Positions 19,443 to 29,017 are shown, numbered from the stretch's first letter. The stretch: 64,000 nt of DNA from Mucilaginibacter flavidus (GCF_024055575.1 NZ_JAMXOE010000001.1:1-64000); one strand, 5' to 3'. Made by a program: numbers and translations. Notes: generated from the sequence alone by a model not told the origin.

Positions 19443-19464
19443 GAGACACAGTACTTTGTGTCTC
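19443..19464. terminator. Hairpin between convergent GH95 and microprotein genes
   Basis: GAGACACA (19443-19450) pairs with TGTGTCTC (19457-19464), with GTACTT as the loop. It resembles a widespread bacterial intergenic word (GTAGAGACACA...TTTGTGTCTC). It lacks a long T-run, so it may be a repeat remnant as much as a terminator. Confidence 0.5.
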
Positions 19465-19472
19465 CGTTCAAA

Positions 19473-19664
19473 TCACATTAATTCACTATCCTTCTTTTCG
19501 TGATACGTTTTGTACGCCAGGTAATAGAAGAAAATTGACATAATAGCATTCAGCCCTAAGCGACTATAAGTCAGGGCCGGGTACGTGGTAACTGCCTGGT
19601 ATATTACAAGGCCCAGCGCGAGCGTTCCCGCAATTATATAAAGCACAAGGAATTTGGGATTCAT
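19473..19664 (-). CDS. Two-helix membrane microprotein, MNPK family member 3
   Basis: The 63 residues begin MNPKFLVLYIIAG and contain two hydrophobic helices (about 7-24 and 36-52) ending with YYLAYKTYHEKK. The same pattern MNPK...(F)FYLAYKTYP occurs in the two genes directly upstream, so this is the most diverged member of a tandem family. No known domain is recognised. Confidence 0.68.
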   Translation of the reverse strand: MNPKFLVLYIIAGTLALGLVIYQAVTTYPALTYSRLGLNAIMSIFFYYLAYKTYHEKKDSELM

Positions 19665-19812
19665 AATTTAAAGTTACACATTAAAACCTGTATCCTGCTA
19701 TTATGTTTCGTCGTCCCGGCACAAAAGCCGTTAAAAATGCCGCGGCTTCCAATCAACACCTGTTTGGTGTTAACTGAAAGCCTGCAGCTATAAACTAATT
19801 AGGGAGTTTCTA

Positions 19813-20022
19813 TTAATAAGATTTCACACTGGCGCCCTTTCCCGCTTTTTCAGTATCGGGGTAGGTTTTATAAGCCAGATAAAAGAAAATCAAATCAGGG
19901 ATTGCTATCAGCAATACACGACCCGGATCAATATCGCGATAGCCTATAAATGAATCGCACGCCAGGAAAAATAATCCGGCGAAGGCTATCATTAAGTACA
20001 GGTAACTAAATTTCGGGTTCAT
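19813..20022 (-). CDS. Two-helix membrane microprotein, MNPK family member 2
   Basis: The 69 residues begin MNPKFSYLYLMIAFAGLFFLA, have a short loop with the charged segment YRDIDPGR, and a second helix VLLIAIPDLIFFYLAYKTYP, then a Lys-rich tail ending VKSY. It resembles member 1 over its full length. It is 10 bp downstream of member 1 and likely co-transcribed. Confidence 0.72.
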   Translation of the reverse strand: MNPKFSYLYLMIAFAGLFFLACDSFIGYRDIDPGRVLLIAIPDLIFFYLAYKTYPDTEKAGKGASVKSY

Positions 20023-20032
20023 GGCGCACGGT

Positions 20033-20248
20033 TTATTGGTACGATTTTACTTTACTTGTTTTCATTTGCACCGGCTCATCGGCAGGATAAGTGCGGTAAG
20101 CAAGGAAAAAGAAAACCAAATCAGGGAATGCTATTAACAGTACGCGCAGAGGGTTAATGTCCGGGTAAGTCGTAAAAGCATCGTAACCAAGAAACAAAAA
20201 TCCAGCAAAGCCTATCAAAAGGAACAACGAGCGATATTTTGGGTTCAT
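20033..20248 (-). CDS. Two-helix membrane microprotein, MNPK family member 1
   Basis: The frame is open from 20296, but the ATG at 20248 gives MNPKYRSLFLLIGFAG, matching both neighbours, so that start is chosen. The 71 residues include helix 1, the loop YPDINPLR, helix 2 (VLLIAFPDLVFFFLAYRTYP) and a tail ending VKSYQ. Function unknown; the positively charged tail would face the cytoplasm if both helices span the membrane. Confidence 0.72.
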   Translation of the reverse strand: MNPKYRSLFLLIGFAGFLFLGYDAFTTYPDINPLRVLLIAFPDLVFFFLAYRTYPADEPVQMKTSKVKSYQ

Positions 20249-20344
20249 AATATGGATTGAACGTTTAAGAGATTCAATGTCATTATTACGTTGCACCTTT
20301 ATAAAAGGTTCTGTTTAAACCAATTATATCGCCAATTTTTGCTG

Positions 20345-22492
20345 CTATTTTTTCAATTCGTACTTTGGAGGCACTACAGCGGCTTTTTTAAATATTACGG
20401 CGGCCAGTGGCGGTACAGTTATGGTAATTGAATGCTCGCGGCCATGCCAGCCAATAACCTCTGTAGTCATCGGTGCACCGTTTTCAACGCCACTACCCCA
20501 GTAAGCTTTGGCATCCGAGTTAAATATTTCTGTCCATTTACCTTTTGATGGCATGCCTATGCGGAAGCTATGGTGCGTAATTGGCGTCATGTTCAACACA
20601 ACAACCAAATCGTTTTCAACATCGTGTCCCTTGCGGTTGTAAATCAGTATCGAGTCGTGCGAATTACCGCCGTCAACCCATTCAAAGCTACTCCACTCAA
20701 AGCCTTTTTCGTATAGTGCAGGCTCATCCCGGTATAAGTGGTTTAAGGCTTTAACAGTTTCTTTTATGCCCTGGTGATTTGGATATTCCAGCAGGTACCA
20801 ATCTAACGAATTTTGGAAGTTCCATTCAGTTCCCTGCCCAAACTCGCCTCCCATAAACAGCAGCTTGGTGCCGGGATGGGTGAACATGTAAGCGTAAAGC
20901 AGGCGCAGGTTCGCAAATTGCTGCCATTCGTCGCCCGGCATTTTGCGCAACATGGAGCCTTTGCCGTATACCACCTCGTCGTGCGAGAAAGGGAGCATAA
21001 AATTCTCAGTAAAGGCATATATCAGGCTAAACGTAATCTGGTTATGATGATACTTGCGGTACAGCGGGTCGGTTTGAAAATATTTAATGGAATCGTGCAT
21101 CCATCCCATCATCCATTTCATTCCAAAACCAAGGCCACCCGTATAAACCGGGCGACTTACCCCTGTAAACGAAGTCGACTCCTCCGCAATAGTTTGCGTA
21201 TCGGGGAACATGCTGTAAACAGCTTCGTTAAATTCTTTTAAAAACGAAATTGCCTCAAGGTTTTCGTTGCCACCGTAGATATTGGTTTCCCATTCGCCAT
21301 GATTACGTGAATAGTCAAGGTAAAGCATTGATGCCACCGCATCAACCCGAAGACCATCGGCATGATATCTCTCTAACCAAAAAATGGCGTTGCTTATTAA
21401 AAACGCACGCACTTCATTCCGGCCATAGTTAAATATGTACGACTTCCAATCCGGGTGAAAGCCTTTACGCGGGTCGGCATGCTCGTACAGGTGCGTACCG
21501 TCAAACTTGTATAGCGCGTGTATGTCGCCAGGGAAATGTGACGGCACCCAATCAAGTATGACCCCGATACCGGCAATATGCAGCTGTTCAATCAAATACA
21601 TCAGCTGCTGCGGTGTGCCATAGCGCGACGATGCGGCAAAAAATCCGGTTATCTGGTAGCCCCAGCTTGGGTAGTATGGGTGCTCCATAATCGGCATAAA
21701 CTCCACATGCGTAAAGCCCATTTCCTTTATGTAGGGTACAAGTTTATCGGCGAGTTGGTCGTAGGTTAAAAATTCGTCGCCGCTTTCCATGCTGCGCGCC
21801 CACGAGCCAATGTGCATTTCGTAAACAGAATACGGCCTGTTTAGCGCATTATGGTCTTTACGGGTAGCCATCCAGCCCAGGTCGTTCCACTCGTAAAAAG
21901 TATCTGCCACTATTGAAGCTGTTTTTGGGGCAACTTCCCAACGCAGTGCAAAGGGATCGCTTTTTTCCAGGTCCTCGCCGGTTGATGAGGTGATGTAATA
22001 TTTGTAAGTTTCTCCAACACCAACGTTGGGGATAAAACCTTCCCAAATCCCTGAGCCATCCCAACGCACATACAAAGGATGTGAACCTCGGTCCCAGCCA
22101 TTGAAATTGGCAATAAGAGACACGTACTGCGCATTTGGCGCCCAAACAGCAAAGTAAGTACCCACAACCCCATTAAACTCCACAACGTGCGAACCAAACT
22201 TTTCATACAGCTTATAATGCTTACCCGATTTAAATAAGCCAATATCAAAATCGGTAAAACGGCTATATACTTCAACAGCTTTTAACACAGGCGCTGCAGT
22301 TTCGGTAACTACAGCTTTTTTTGCCGTTGCTTTTGGTTTGGCTACGGCAGGTTTTGCTGCTGCTTTAGCATTCGGCGCCGGCTTTGCAGTTTCTTTAACC
22401 GCAGGTTTAGCTTTAGGTGCAGCAGCTTTTTTTGTTGATGCGGGTTTAGCAGCAGGTGTTACAGGTTCTGTTATGTCGTGTTTTTTTGCCAT
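20345..22492 (-). CDS. glgB: 1,4-alpha-glucan branching enzyme with Lys/Ala/Pro-rich N-terminal tail
   Basis: Of 715 residues, about 1-72 are a low-complexity tail of K, A, P and T like histone H1, not part of GlgB. Then come a CBM48-type domain (FAVWAPNAQYVSLIANFNGWD) and the GH13_9 barrel with D384 (GLRVDA, nucleophile), E437/E438 (AEES, acid-base) and D505 (FSHDE, transition-state stabiliser). The C-terminal beta domain is complete. It makes alpha-1,6 branches in glycogen. No glgA or glgC is seen nearby; it is downstream of the GH31 gene on the same strand. Confidence 0.95.
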   Translation of the reverse strand: MAKKHDITEPVTPAAKPASTKKAAAPKAKPAVKETAKPAPNAKAAAKPAVAKPKATAKKAVVTETAAPVLKAVEVYSRFTDFDIGLFKSGKHYKLYEKFGSHVVEFNGVVGTYFAVWAPNAQYVSLIANFNGWDRGSHPLYVRWDGSGIWEGFIPNVGVGETYKYYITSSTGEDLEKSDPFALRWEVAPKTASIVADTFYEWNDLGWMATRKDHNALNRPYSVYEMHIGSWARSMESGDEFLTYDQLADKLVPYIKEMGFTHVEFMPIMEHPYYPSWGYQITGFFAASSRYGTPQQLMYLIEQLHIAGIGVILDWVPSHFPGDIHALYKFDGTHLYEHADPRKGFHPDWKSYIFNYGRNEVRAFLISNAIFWLERYHADGLRVDAVASMLYLDYSRNHGEWETNIYGGNENLEAISFLKEFNEAVYSMFPDTQTIAEESTSFTGVSRPVYTGGLGFGMKWMMGWMHDSIKYFQTDPLYRKYHHNQITFSLIYAFTENFMLPFSHDEVVYGKGSMLRKMPGDEWQQFANLRLLYAYMFTHPGTKLLFMGGEFGQGTEWNFQNSLDWYLLEYPNHQGIKETVKALNHLYRDEPALYEKGFEWSSFEWVDGGNSHDSILIYNRKGHDVENDLVVVLNMTPITHHSFRIGMPSKGKWTEIFNSDAKAYWGSGVENGAPMTTEVIGWHGREHSITITVPPLAAVIFKKAAVVPPKYELKK

Positions 22493-22570
22493 AGTATAGG
22501 GAGGCCATGATAGCCGTCGGGTTTATATTATTGAGGTAGTTAATTGGTTAATTCAAATATAGTGAATTTT

Positions 22571-22700
22571 AGTCCGAAAGACCGAAAGTCCGGAAGTCCG
22601 AAAGAAAAAAAGCAAAAAGTCCAAAAGCATGTGGTTTTAAATTTATCAAACTTCATCTTTCGGACTACTTTACTGACTTTTCGGACTTTACCGACTTCCC
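22571..22700. repeat. Word-type palindrome (AGTCCGAAAG)
   Basis: The left arm repeats AGTCCGAAAG / ACCGAAAGTCCGG / AAGTCCGAAAG (22571-22605). The right arm (about 22655-22700) repeats CTTTCGGACT and TTTTCGGACTTTACCGACTT, the complement. The structure fills the gap between the GH31 stop and the glgB start and could form a long imperfect hairpin in RNA or in single-stranded DNA. Confidence 0.65.
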
Positions 22701-25157
22701 CTACTTCACAATCTCTATCTGCTTAAAGTTTTTGGTGAATTTAAACTCAACGCATTTGTTATCGTCAATGCTGTAAGGCACATCTTTTCCATCGGCTAAT
22801 ATTTTTGAAGGCGCAAATGGCAAACCAATGATGTTGAAGTGATAGCTTTCGTAACGCGGTGTATAAAGTCCTTCCATTGATTGTTGGATGGTAAACAGGG
22901 AACTTTTACCCGTCACCACGAATTTTTTCTCTAAGTAGATATCCTGCTCGTAGGCAAAGGTTTCGCCGTAATCTTCAAATAAAAACGAGTTAACCTCGTA
23001 ATTGCTGAAATAGATATTCAGCTTTACTTCCTCAATCTCTTTTTCGCCAACGTATTGCATTACAGGATATTCGGGGATAACCGAACCGGCCTTTACAAAA
23101 ATAGGGATAGTTTCCAGCGGGGTTGGCACAACAACTTCTTTGCCTCCGTCAACCAGTTCATACGTCCAGAAGTTGTACCATTTGCCTTTAGGCAGGTAAA
23201 CCTTGCGGGCCTGCTGACCTGGCTCCAATACCGGACAAACCAAAATTTTGTCGCCATAAGTAAATTCGTCCTGGCGGAAGTGGTTGCTTATCTCCTCCTG
23301 CTCCTGCATAACTATCGACCTTAAGATCGGGAAGCCGTAACGGTGGTGCTCCCAAAATGTGGAGTATAAATATGGCAGCAGGCGGTAACGCAGCTCAATA
23401 AACTTTCGGTTGATGGCAGTGTATGGGGCACCAAAGCTCCATGGTTCACGCTCCTTGGTATCGCCGGCCGAGTGCGCCCGCATAAATGGCGAAAACGTGC
23501 CCATCTGTATCCAGCGGGTAAACAGTTCGCCATCAGGCTCGCCGCTAAAGCCGCCGATATCGGTACCGCAGAATGAGATACCCGAGGTAGACAAACGCTG
23601 CATCTGGATGTTACCCAATTTTAAGTGCTCCCACGATGCCACGTTATCACCCGTCCAAACCGACGAGTAACGCTGTACACCGGAGTAACCGGCCCTTGTT
23701 ATGGTAAACGGACGCTTATTCTTCATCAGTTTGCGCAAACCTTCGTAGGTTGCGCGCACCATTTGCATGCCGTAAACATTGTGCGCCTTGCGGTGCGAAC
23801 CGCGGAAACCATCATATTGGTGACGAACATCATCAGGAAAAGTACCAGCACCAAACACGGCCGGCTCGTTCATATCATTCCAAACACCTGCTACGCCCAG
23901 TTGAACCAGCTCATCGAACAAACCTCCCCACCATTCGCGCACCTCGGGGTTGGTATAGTCAGGAAATTGGCAACGGCCCGGCCAAACATGGCCTTCCATA
24001 AAGTAATCGTCGCAACGGCGGCAGAAATACTTGTTCTCTTTGCCTTCTTTAAATACCGAATAATTGTCATCTACGCGGATACCCGGATCAATAATCACCA
24101 CCGTTTTAAAGCCATCGGCGGCAAGTTCCTTAATCATTTTTTTAGGATCGGGAAAATACTTGCGGTTCCAGGTAAAGCATCGGTACCCGTCCATATAATC
24201 AATGTCGAGGTAAATACCATCGCATGGGATTTTATTTTCGCGGAAACCATTGGCAATCTTTTTAACCTTTGCCTCGGGATAATAACTCCAGCGGCATTGG
24301 TGGTAGCCCAGAGCCCAAAGCGGCGGCATAGGGTGCGTACCGGTCAAATAATGGTAGCTTTTCACTACGTCCATCATGTGCGGACCGTGGATATAATAAT
24401 ATTGGAGCTCGCCACCATCAGCCCAAAAACTTGTTTTGGTAGCATCTTCCGCTCCGAAGTCAAAATGAGCTTTAAATGTATTGTCAAAGAAAATACCGTG
24501 AGCAATACCTTCGTTTACGCTGATGTAAAAGGGGATGCTGCGGTAAAGCGGATCCTGGTTCCATGCAAACGAATAAGCGTCAGTATTCCAGTTTTTAAGA
24601 CGCTTTCCGCGCAGGTTAAGTTCGGTAGGCTTATCACCCAGTCCGAAGAAACTTTCCTGCTCGGCGCAGGTTTTAGTACAATAAACATAGTACCCGCCAA
24701 ATTGCACATTCTCTTCCCAGTGCATCGGCACAGCATCAGAACTGGTTATGTGGCCCTGGTTGTCTGAAAATGATATAAAAAAGTCTTCTTTACGTATATG
24801 GCAGGTTACAAGGCTTGTTGAAACCCGGAATTCGCTGGCGTCTTCATGTAAGGCAAAAACGATGGCTTTTTGCTCCAGTTTTGGTACCGCGTATGAAAAT
24901 TCTTCTAAAAAAACGCCGTGAGGCGCCAGCCTTACCCTTATAATTTCGTCGCTTACAACAGTAACTTCAACTTTTGCATCACTGTCGCTAAAATAAAACT
25001 TATTACCCTGCTGATCGGCATGGGTGGGCACACCAAGATATTTTTTGATGATGGGTTTAATGCCATCGGCAGGATTATTAAGGTGATGAAACTCCTCTTC
25101 CTCTTCTTCAATTAATCTGGTAGCTAACAGCTCCTGGTTCAGTATATTTTCTTCCAT
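22701..25157 (-). CDS. GH31 alpha-glucosidase family protein
   Basis: The 818 residues have no signal peptide and begin with an acidic segment. The N-terminal beta domain ends in GLGDKPTELNLRGK. The catalytic barrel shows GYHQCRWSYYP, DIDYMDGYRCFTW and the nucleophile D428 in VWNDMNEP; the acid aspartate lies in VWTGDN. C-terminal beta domains follow (ILVCPVLEPGQ). GH31 members release alpha-linked glucose from the non-reducing end. With glgB downstream and the maltose block upstream, cytoplasmic maltodextrin or glycogen turnover is likely. Confidence 0.93.
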   Translation of the reverse strand: MEENILNQELLATRLIEEEEEEFHHLNNPADGIKPIIKKYLGVPTHADQQGNKFYFSDSDAKVEVTVVSDEIIRVRLAPHGVFLEEFSYAVPKLEQKAIVFALHEDASEFRVSTSLVTCHIRKEDFFISFSDNQGHITSSDAVPMHWEENVQFGGYYVYCTKTCAEQESFFGLGDKPTELNLRGKRLKNWNTDAYSFAWNQDPLYRSIPFYISVNEGIAHGIFFDNTFKAHFDFGAEDATKTSFWADGGELQYYYIHGPHMMDVVKSYHYLTGTHPMPPLWALGYHQCRWSYYPEAKVKKIANGFRENKIPCDGIYLDIDYMDGYRCFTWNRKYFPDPKKMIKELAADGFKTVVIIDPGIRVDDNYSVFKEGKENKYFCRRCDDYFMEGHVWPGRCQFPDYTNPEVREWWGGLFDELVQLGVAGVWNDMNEPAVFGAGTFPDDVRHQYDGFRGSHRKAHNVYGMQMVRATYEGLRKLMKNKRPFTITRAGYSGVQRYSSVWTGDNVASWEHLKLGNIQMQRLSTSGISFCGTDIGGFSGEPDGELFTRWIQMGTFSPFMRAHSAGDTKEREPWSFGAPYTAINRKFIELRYRLLPYLYSTFWEHHRYGFPILRSIVMQEQEEISNHFRQDEFTYGDKILVCPVLEPGQQARKVYLPKGKWYNFWTYELVDGGKEVVVPTPLETIPIFVKAGSVIPEYPVMQYVGEKEIEEVKLNIYFSNYEVNSFLFEDYGETFAYEQDIYLEKKFVVTGKSSLFTIQQSMEGLYTPRYESYHFNIIGLPFAPSKILADGKDVPYSIDDNKCVEFKFTKNFKQIEIVK

Positions 25158-25181
25158 TAAAAATTTTTAGTCTCTATCCCT

Positions 25182-25208
25182 CAAATATGTACAATGTGTT
25201 AGTTGTAC
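25182..25208 (-). promoter_or_regulatory. Candidate promoter and operator of the GH31 gene
   Basis: On the minus strand CATATTTG (25189-25182) is one base from the -7 consensus TAnnTTTG and stands 25 bp before the start codon, with TTG about 20 bases further up. It is overlapped by the inverted repeat GTACAA-N8-TTGTAC (25189-25208), a possible operator. Confidence 0.4.
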
Positions 25209-25354
25209 GCAATATACAATTATACGTTTTTTTATAAAACCATTAACCGTGCCAATATCAGTTTTTTAAGATTTGAGTATATTTTTACGAATTTGATAAT
25301 TTTTAAGTTGGTTAAATTGTGGATTTTTTCCGTTGAAGAGACTGAACCGGGAGC

Positions 25355-25450
25355 AAGCGGATTTTGGGATTAGCGGATTTGACTTTAGAGGATGAGAAAT
25401 CCTTTCTATGCTATGTATGCAACATCCCGAAAATCCCTAATCTGTTTAAC
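25355..25450. repeat. Word-type palindrome (GGGATTAGCGGATTT)
   Basis: AGCGGATTTTGGGATTAGCGGATTTG (two overlapping words) on the left faces GAAAATCCCTAATCTG on the right, giving an imperfect hairpin. The rest of the 695-bp spacer 25158-25852 holds the GH31 promoter at one end and AT-rich sequence before the plus-strand gene at the other; I see no convincing gene in it. Confidence 0.5.
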
Positions 25451-25852
25451 TGCGAAGCATTCTTGAACGCCGATTAAAAATAAATTCCAGTTGTGAAAAA
25501 TCCCGGTTCAGAAATGGCGTAGGGTAGCCCAACGCATCAAACATCGCGTAAAAACACGGGCAAAATTCAGTGTTTATACGCCATCATTTTTTGATATCCT
25601 GCGATACCTTTGAGTATTGATTATAAATTGACACCTAACCAAAGTCATAAACTTTAAGCTCTATTTTAAGTAAATCAAAATTCAACTTAGGGTCATCTAC
25701 CTGAAAATAAACCGATTTCAAAAAAATTAATAACGGAGGAAGAGCTAAAAATCCTTTTTGCAATTGTCTGCAGCAATACAAATAAAAGAGTAAGCTTCCA
25801 GTTGGCCGAAAATGGAAAATAGAGTAGGCGAAAAACATTAAAAAACATCACC

Positions 25853-27484
25853 ATGCCAAGCGCAATTTACCAGTATGTGTATTACGAGCCGCTAAATGTT
25901 GGCGGCCCCGAAACCAGGCAGAACAGAAACCCTGCCACATCATCAAAATACCTGCCCGTACCCGGGATTTTGGTACCATCAACCAATGTGCTTGCTACCG
26001 GCAGCACATTCACTCCTGATGTTCCTCCGGCCAGTCATAGCTTCGCCGGGCATACCTATAATTTTGGTTTTATGAATGTTTCAGGCTGCGTTGGCGCAGG
26101 CGAGACATCAACCGACATTGCTCACCTGCCAGGCTCGGCCCCGCTTGCCCCGCTGGTTGTAGGCAACGCGGTTATCAATATATTAGTGGTATACATTGTT
26201 CATGGCGGCGGCGGCCCTGGCGGCGGCGGTCCGGGCATTTACCTTGACGCCTTCAATGAAACAACAGGTGCTTTCCTTGACAATTTCTTTATTACCAGCA
26301 TAGCGCCTGATAATTCTTTAACTTCAAACGTTAACGTTTACGGCTCCTTACCTGTTGAACCGCACGCGGAAACGCTTGTGGCAGCTGCCCATCCCATTAA
26401 CACGCCAACAGTTGTAAACAGCACGGCGGTGTTTGATAAATGGGTAAAGCTGGAAGGCCCGGCGGGCAACCCGGTAATAAGCGGCAGTAGCCTCAACTTA
26501 GGCGTAAACGCTTCAACCCCTTCGGATATAGCTGCGTTTGCATTTTATAAAGACCGTGCATCAGTATATATCACCGGCGGCTATGAGAGCCCTGATATCC
26601 TGCTGTTTACACCATTCAGCCCCACTTCGTTGGGTACACTTTTGCCAATCGGAAGTTCTTCGGTAGTATCCGGTGTACACTATGGGTTTGCTGCGGTAGT
26701 ACATAATGATTCAGCTTACGAGGTAAGCACCAAAGTAACGTTCTGGAACATCCCCGGCGGCGTTGGCACATCAGGTGCAATGCTTGATACGCAAACAGTT
26801 ATTATTCCTGCTACCAGTTCTGCAACTGTTATATCGTCATTGCCGTTTATTAATACAGGCGGCCATACCTGTGCGGTGGTTAGTATTGATACTGACGATT
26901 CTCCCTGCCAGTTCGATCCGACCTCGTCAGCAGATTCGGTTAACATACCGAACCCGCTGCCTGTTGGTCACAACTGTTCGGCATGGAGAAACACCAACAC
27001 AATTAGTGTAAGCCCCGGCGCTGAATGGAATTTCGAAATTGCTTTGGGCGATATCCAACATTACGGAGAAGCGCAGATTGGGATCCAATTCAACGTGCAA
27101 CATGCAGCTGCTGATTTTGCACGCAATGAAAAAGCCTTTGAAGTAATTAAGGAACACCGGCGCATTTATTCCAAAACGCCGCCTTATCTCATCCCGGTGC
27201 TCAGGAAAAAGCTACCTTCAGTCGACCTTAAACCTGTGGTTAAGCTGGTTTCGAAGGGCGAAATAGAAGACAGGAAGGGTGAAGGCTATTTATTGAGGTT
27301 TGCTGACAAAACTGCAACCGGCTTTAAAGTTTCGGGTGTAGTACCTGCAAATGCCAAGGCTGGTGATACTTTCCTTGTTCAGCTTACTGCTCATTATCCA
27401 AAAACAGGGCGTGTTCCTGCGAAGTCTATTGGCTTCCTCCAGATACTGGTTGTGAAAGATAATTTGCGGGTAAAAGGTAAATAA
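25853..27484 (+). CDS. Hypothetical beta-rich protein, 543 aa
   Basis: No signal peptide is visible (MPSAIYQYVYYEPL). A Gly-rich stretch GGGGPGGGGPG lies near residue 122, followed by several all-beta segments. Residues about 270-350 look like a CARDB/Ig-type domain (YEVSTKVTFWNIPGG ... HTCAVVSI). The C-terminal region after a basic linker (IYSKTPPYLIPVLRKK) holds another small beta domain. I cannot name a family. It stands alone between the GH31 promoter and the MFS gene end, and a terminator follows it. Confidence 0.6.
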   Translation: MPSAIYQYVYYEPLNVGGPETRQNRNPATSSKYLPVPGILVPSTNVLATGSTFTPDVPPASHSFAGHTYNFGFMNVSGCVGAGETSTDIAHLPGSAPLAPLVVGNAVINILVVYIVHGGGGPGGGGPGIYLDAFNETTGAFLDNFFITSIAPDNSLTSNVNVYGSLPVEPHAETLVAAAHPINTPTVVNSTAVFDKWVKLEGPAGNPVISGSSLNLGVNASTPSDIAAFAFYKDRASVYITGGYESPDILLFTPFSPTSLGTLLPIGSSSVVSGVHYGFAAVVHNDSAYEVSTKVTFWNIPGGVGTSGAMLDTQTVIIPATSSATVISSLPFINTGGHTCAVVSIDTDDSPCQFDPTSSADSVNIPNPLPVGHNCSAWRNTNTISVSPGAEWNFEIALGDIQHYGEAQIGIQFNVQHAAADFARNEKAFEVIKEHRRIYSKTPPYLIPVLRKKLPSVDLKPVVKLVSKGEIEDRKGEGYLLRFADKTATGFKVSGVVPANAKAGDTFLVQLTAHYPKTGRVPAKSIGFLQILVVKDNLRVKGK

Positions 27485-27557
27485 GTAAATCTGATTCGGC
27501 CCGTTCGTAGTATTCCTTCGCAATACTAAGGGTTGAAATTGTTCAAATCCTGAATAT

Positions 27558-27594
27558 AAGGGTTTCATTCCGTTGAGGTTTGAAACCCTTTTTT
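27558..27594 (+). terminator. Intrinsic terminator after the 543-aa hypothetical gene
   Basis: AAGGGTTTCA (27558-27567) pairs with TGAAACCCTT (27581-27590) and a T-run follows. It lies 39 bp from the convergent MFS gene stop. Confidence 0.82.
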
Positions 27595-27632
27595 ATATTT
27601 TGGCGAGGGCGTAAAATCGAAAGAGCAAATAT

Positions 27633-29000
27633 TTACGCAGTTTCAATAATCTGTATATCCCTTCCATCCTCAACCCGCAGTACAGATAATGCCGCCAAAA
27701 ACATAAATACACCGGCTATTACCAATGCATAAATAGCATGCCCGTTGTAAAAATGCTTTACTATGGGGCCACCTATTATACCGTTAACAATTTGCGGGAA
27801 GGTGATAAAGAAATTGAATATCCCCATATACACCCCGATTTTTTTGGCGGGGATTGAACTGGAAAGGATTGCATAAGGCATCGCCAGGATGCTTCCCCAT
27901 GCCAGGCCGATACCTATCATCGGTAAAATAAGCAGGTAATCGTTTTGAATAAAAAAGATTGATATCAAACCGATACCACCCATGGTTAACGAGAAAGCAT
28001 GTGTTTTTTTACGGCTCGATTTGCGTACAATCCGGGGCAGCAACAATGCGTATATGGCCGAGGTAGCATTGTAAATACCAAACAACACTCCTACCCAGTT
28101 ACCTGCATTGTTATACGCAACCGACGATGTATCGCCAGCTGGGATATGGTAAACGTGATCGGCAATAGCTGGTGTGGTAAACACCCACATGGAAAACAAG
28201 GCAAACCAGGAGAAAAACTGAACTACGCCAAGTTGTTTCATAGTTTTAGGCATATTGGCCAAATCGGATATAATCTCGGCTATACCGCCTTTTTTCACAG
28301 TATCTTTTGGTTCAGGCTCATGAAACTTCGCGTACTCTTCGGGCGGATACTCTTTTGTTTTAACTACCGTCCACACAATACTGGCTATCAAAACAAGCCC
28401 GCCAACATAAAACGAAAACAACAGGTTGTCAGGCACATGCCCCGGCGCGGCAGTTTTGGCAATACCCAGCCAGTTGGCAAAAACATATGGTAGCCATGAC
28501 CCAATAACGGCGCCTACACCTATCAAACAGGTTTGCATTGAAAAGCCTGAATCATGCTGGCTATCGGGCAGGTTATCCGCAACCAATGCGCGGAAAGGTT
28601 CCATCGCCACGTTAAACGATGCATCCATTATCATCAGCATACCTGCACCAACCACAATCGGCGGAATGATGGCAGCCAACATCGACGAATTCGGCATAAA
28701 AAACAAGGCAAGACCGGATAGAATAGCACCGGTTAAAAAGTATGGACGACGGCGACCGAGACGGTTCCAGGTGCGGTCGCTGTAATGACCGATGATCGGC
28801 TGCACTATCATGCCTGTAATAGGCGCGGCCAGCCAAAACCACGACAAATGCTCCACATCGGCGCCGAAGGTTTGCAGTATGCGGCTGGCGTTCCCGGTTT
28901 GCAGGGCAAAGCCAAACTGTATACCCAAAAAGCCGAAGCTCATGTTAAATATCTGCCAAAAACTCATTTTTGGTTTTTGCAAAATGCCGCGTGTTGCCAT
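27633..29000 (-). CDS. MFS sugar transporter (maltose/maltodextrin type)
   Basis: The 455 residues form about 12 membrane helices. The loop after helix 2 reads GHYSDRTWNRLGRRRPYF, the version of the MFS signature seen in the GPH/SLC45-like sugar carriers, and the start (SFWQIFNMSFGFLGIQFGFALQ) is typical of the maltose carriers of Bacteroidota. It is the last gene of the minus-strand block with GH13, GH65 and pgmB, which argues for maltose or maltodextrin import by proton symport. Substrate is inferred from context. Confidence 0.85.
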   Translation of the reverse strand: MATRGILQKPKMSFWQIFNMSFGFLGIQFGFALQTGNASRILQTFGADVEHLSWFWLAAPITGMIVQPIIGHYSDRTWNRLGRRRPYFLTGAILSGLALFFMPNSSMLAAIIPPIVVGAGMLMIMDASFNVAMEPFRALVADNLPDSQHDSGFSMQTCLIGVGAVIGSWLPYVFANWLGIAKTAAPGHVPDNLLFSFYVGGLVLIASIVWTVVKTKEYPPEEYAKFHEPEPKDTVKKGGIAEIISDLANMPKTMKQLGVVQFFSWFALFSMWVFTTPAIADHVYHIPAGDTSSVAYNNAGNWVGVLFGIYNATSAIYALLLPRIVRKSSRKKTHAFSLTMGGIGLISIFFIQNDYLLILPMIGIGLAWGSILAMPYAILSSSIPAKKIGVYMGIFNFFITFPQIVNGIIGGPIVKHFYNGHAIYALVIAGVFMFLAALSVLRVEDGRDIQIIETA

Positions 29001-29017
29001 AATTTATATTAGGTTCA

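Noticed and set aside
23625..24767. 380-codon open frame on the plus strand
   Set aside because: It lies wholly antisense to the well-supported GH31 gene, has low-quality protein composition and no recognisable motif.
25635..25838. 67-codon minus-strand frame
   Set aside because: AT-rich spacer, hydrophobic start without family match and overlapping the leader of the 543-aa gene; support is too weak.
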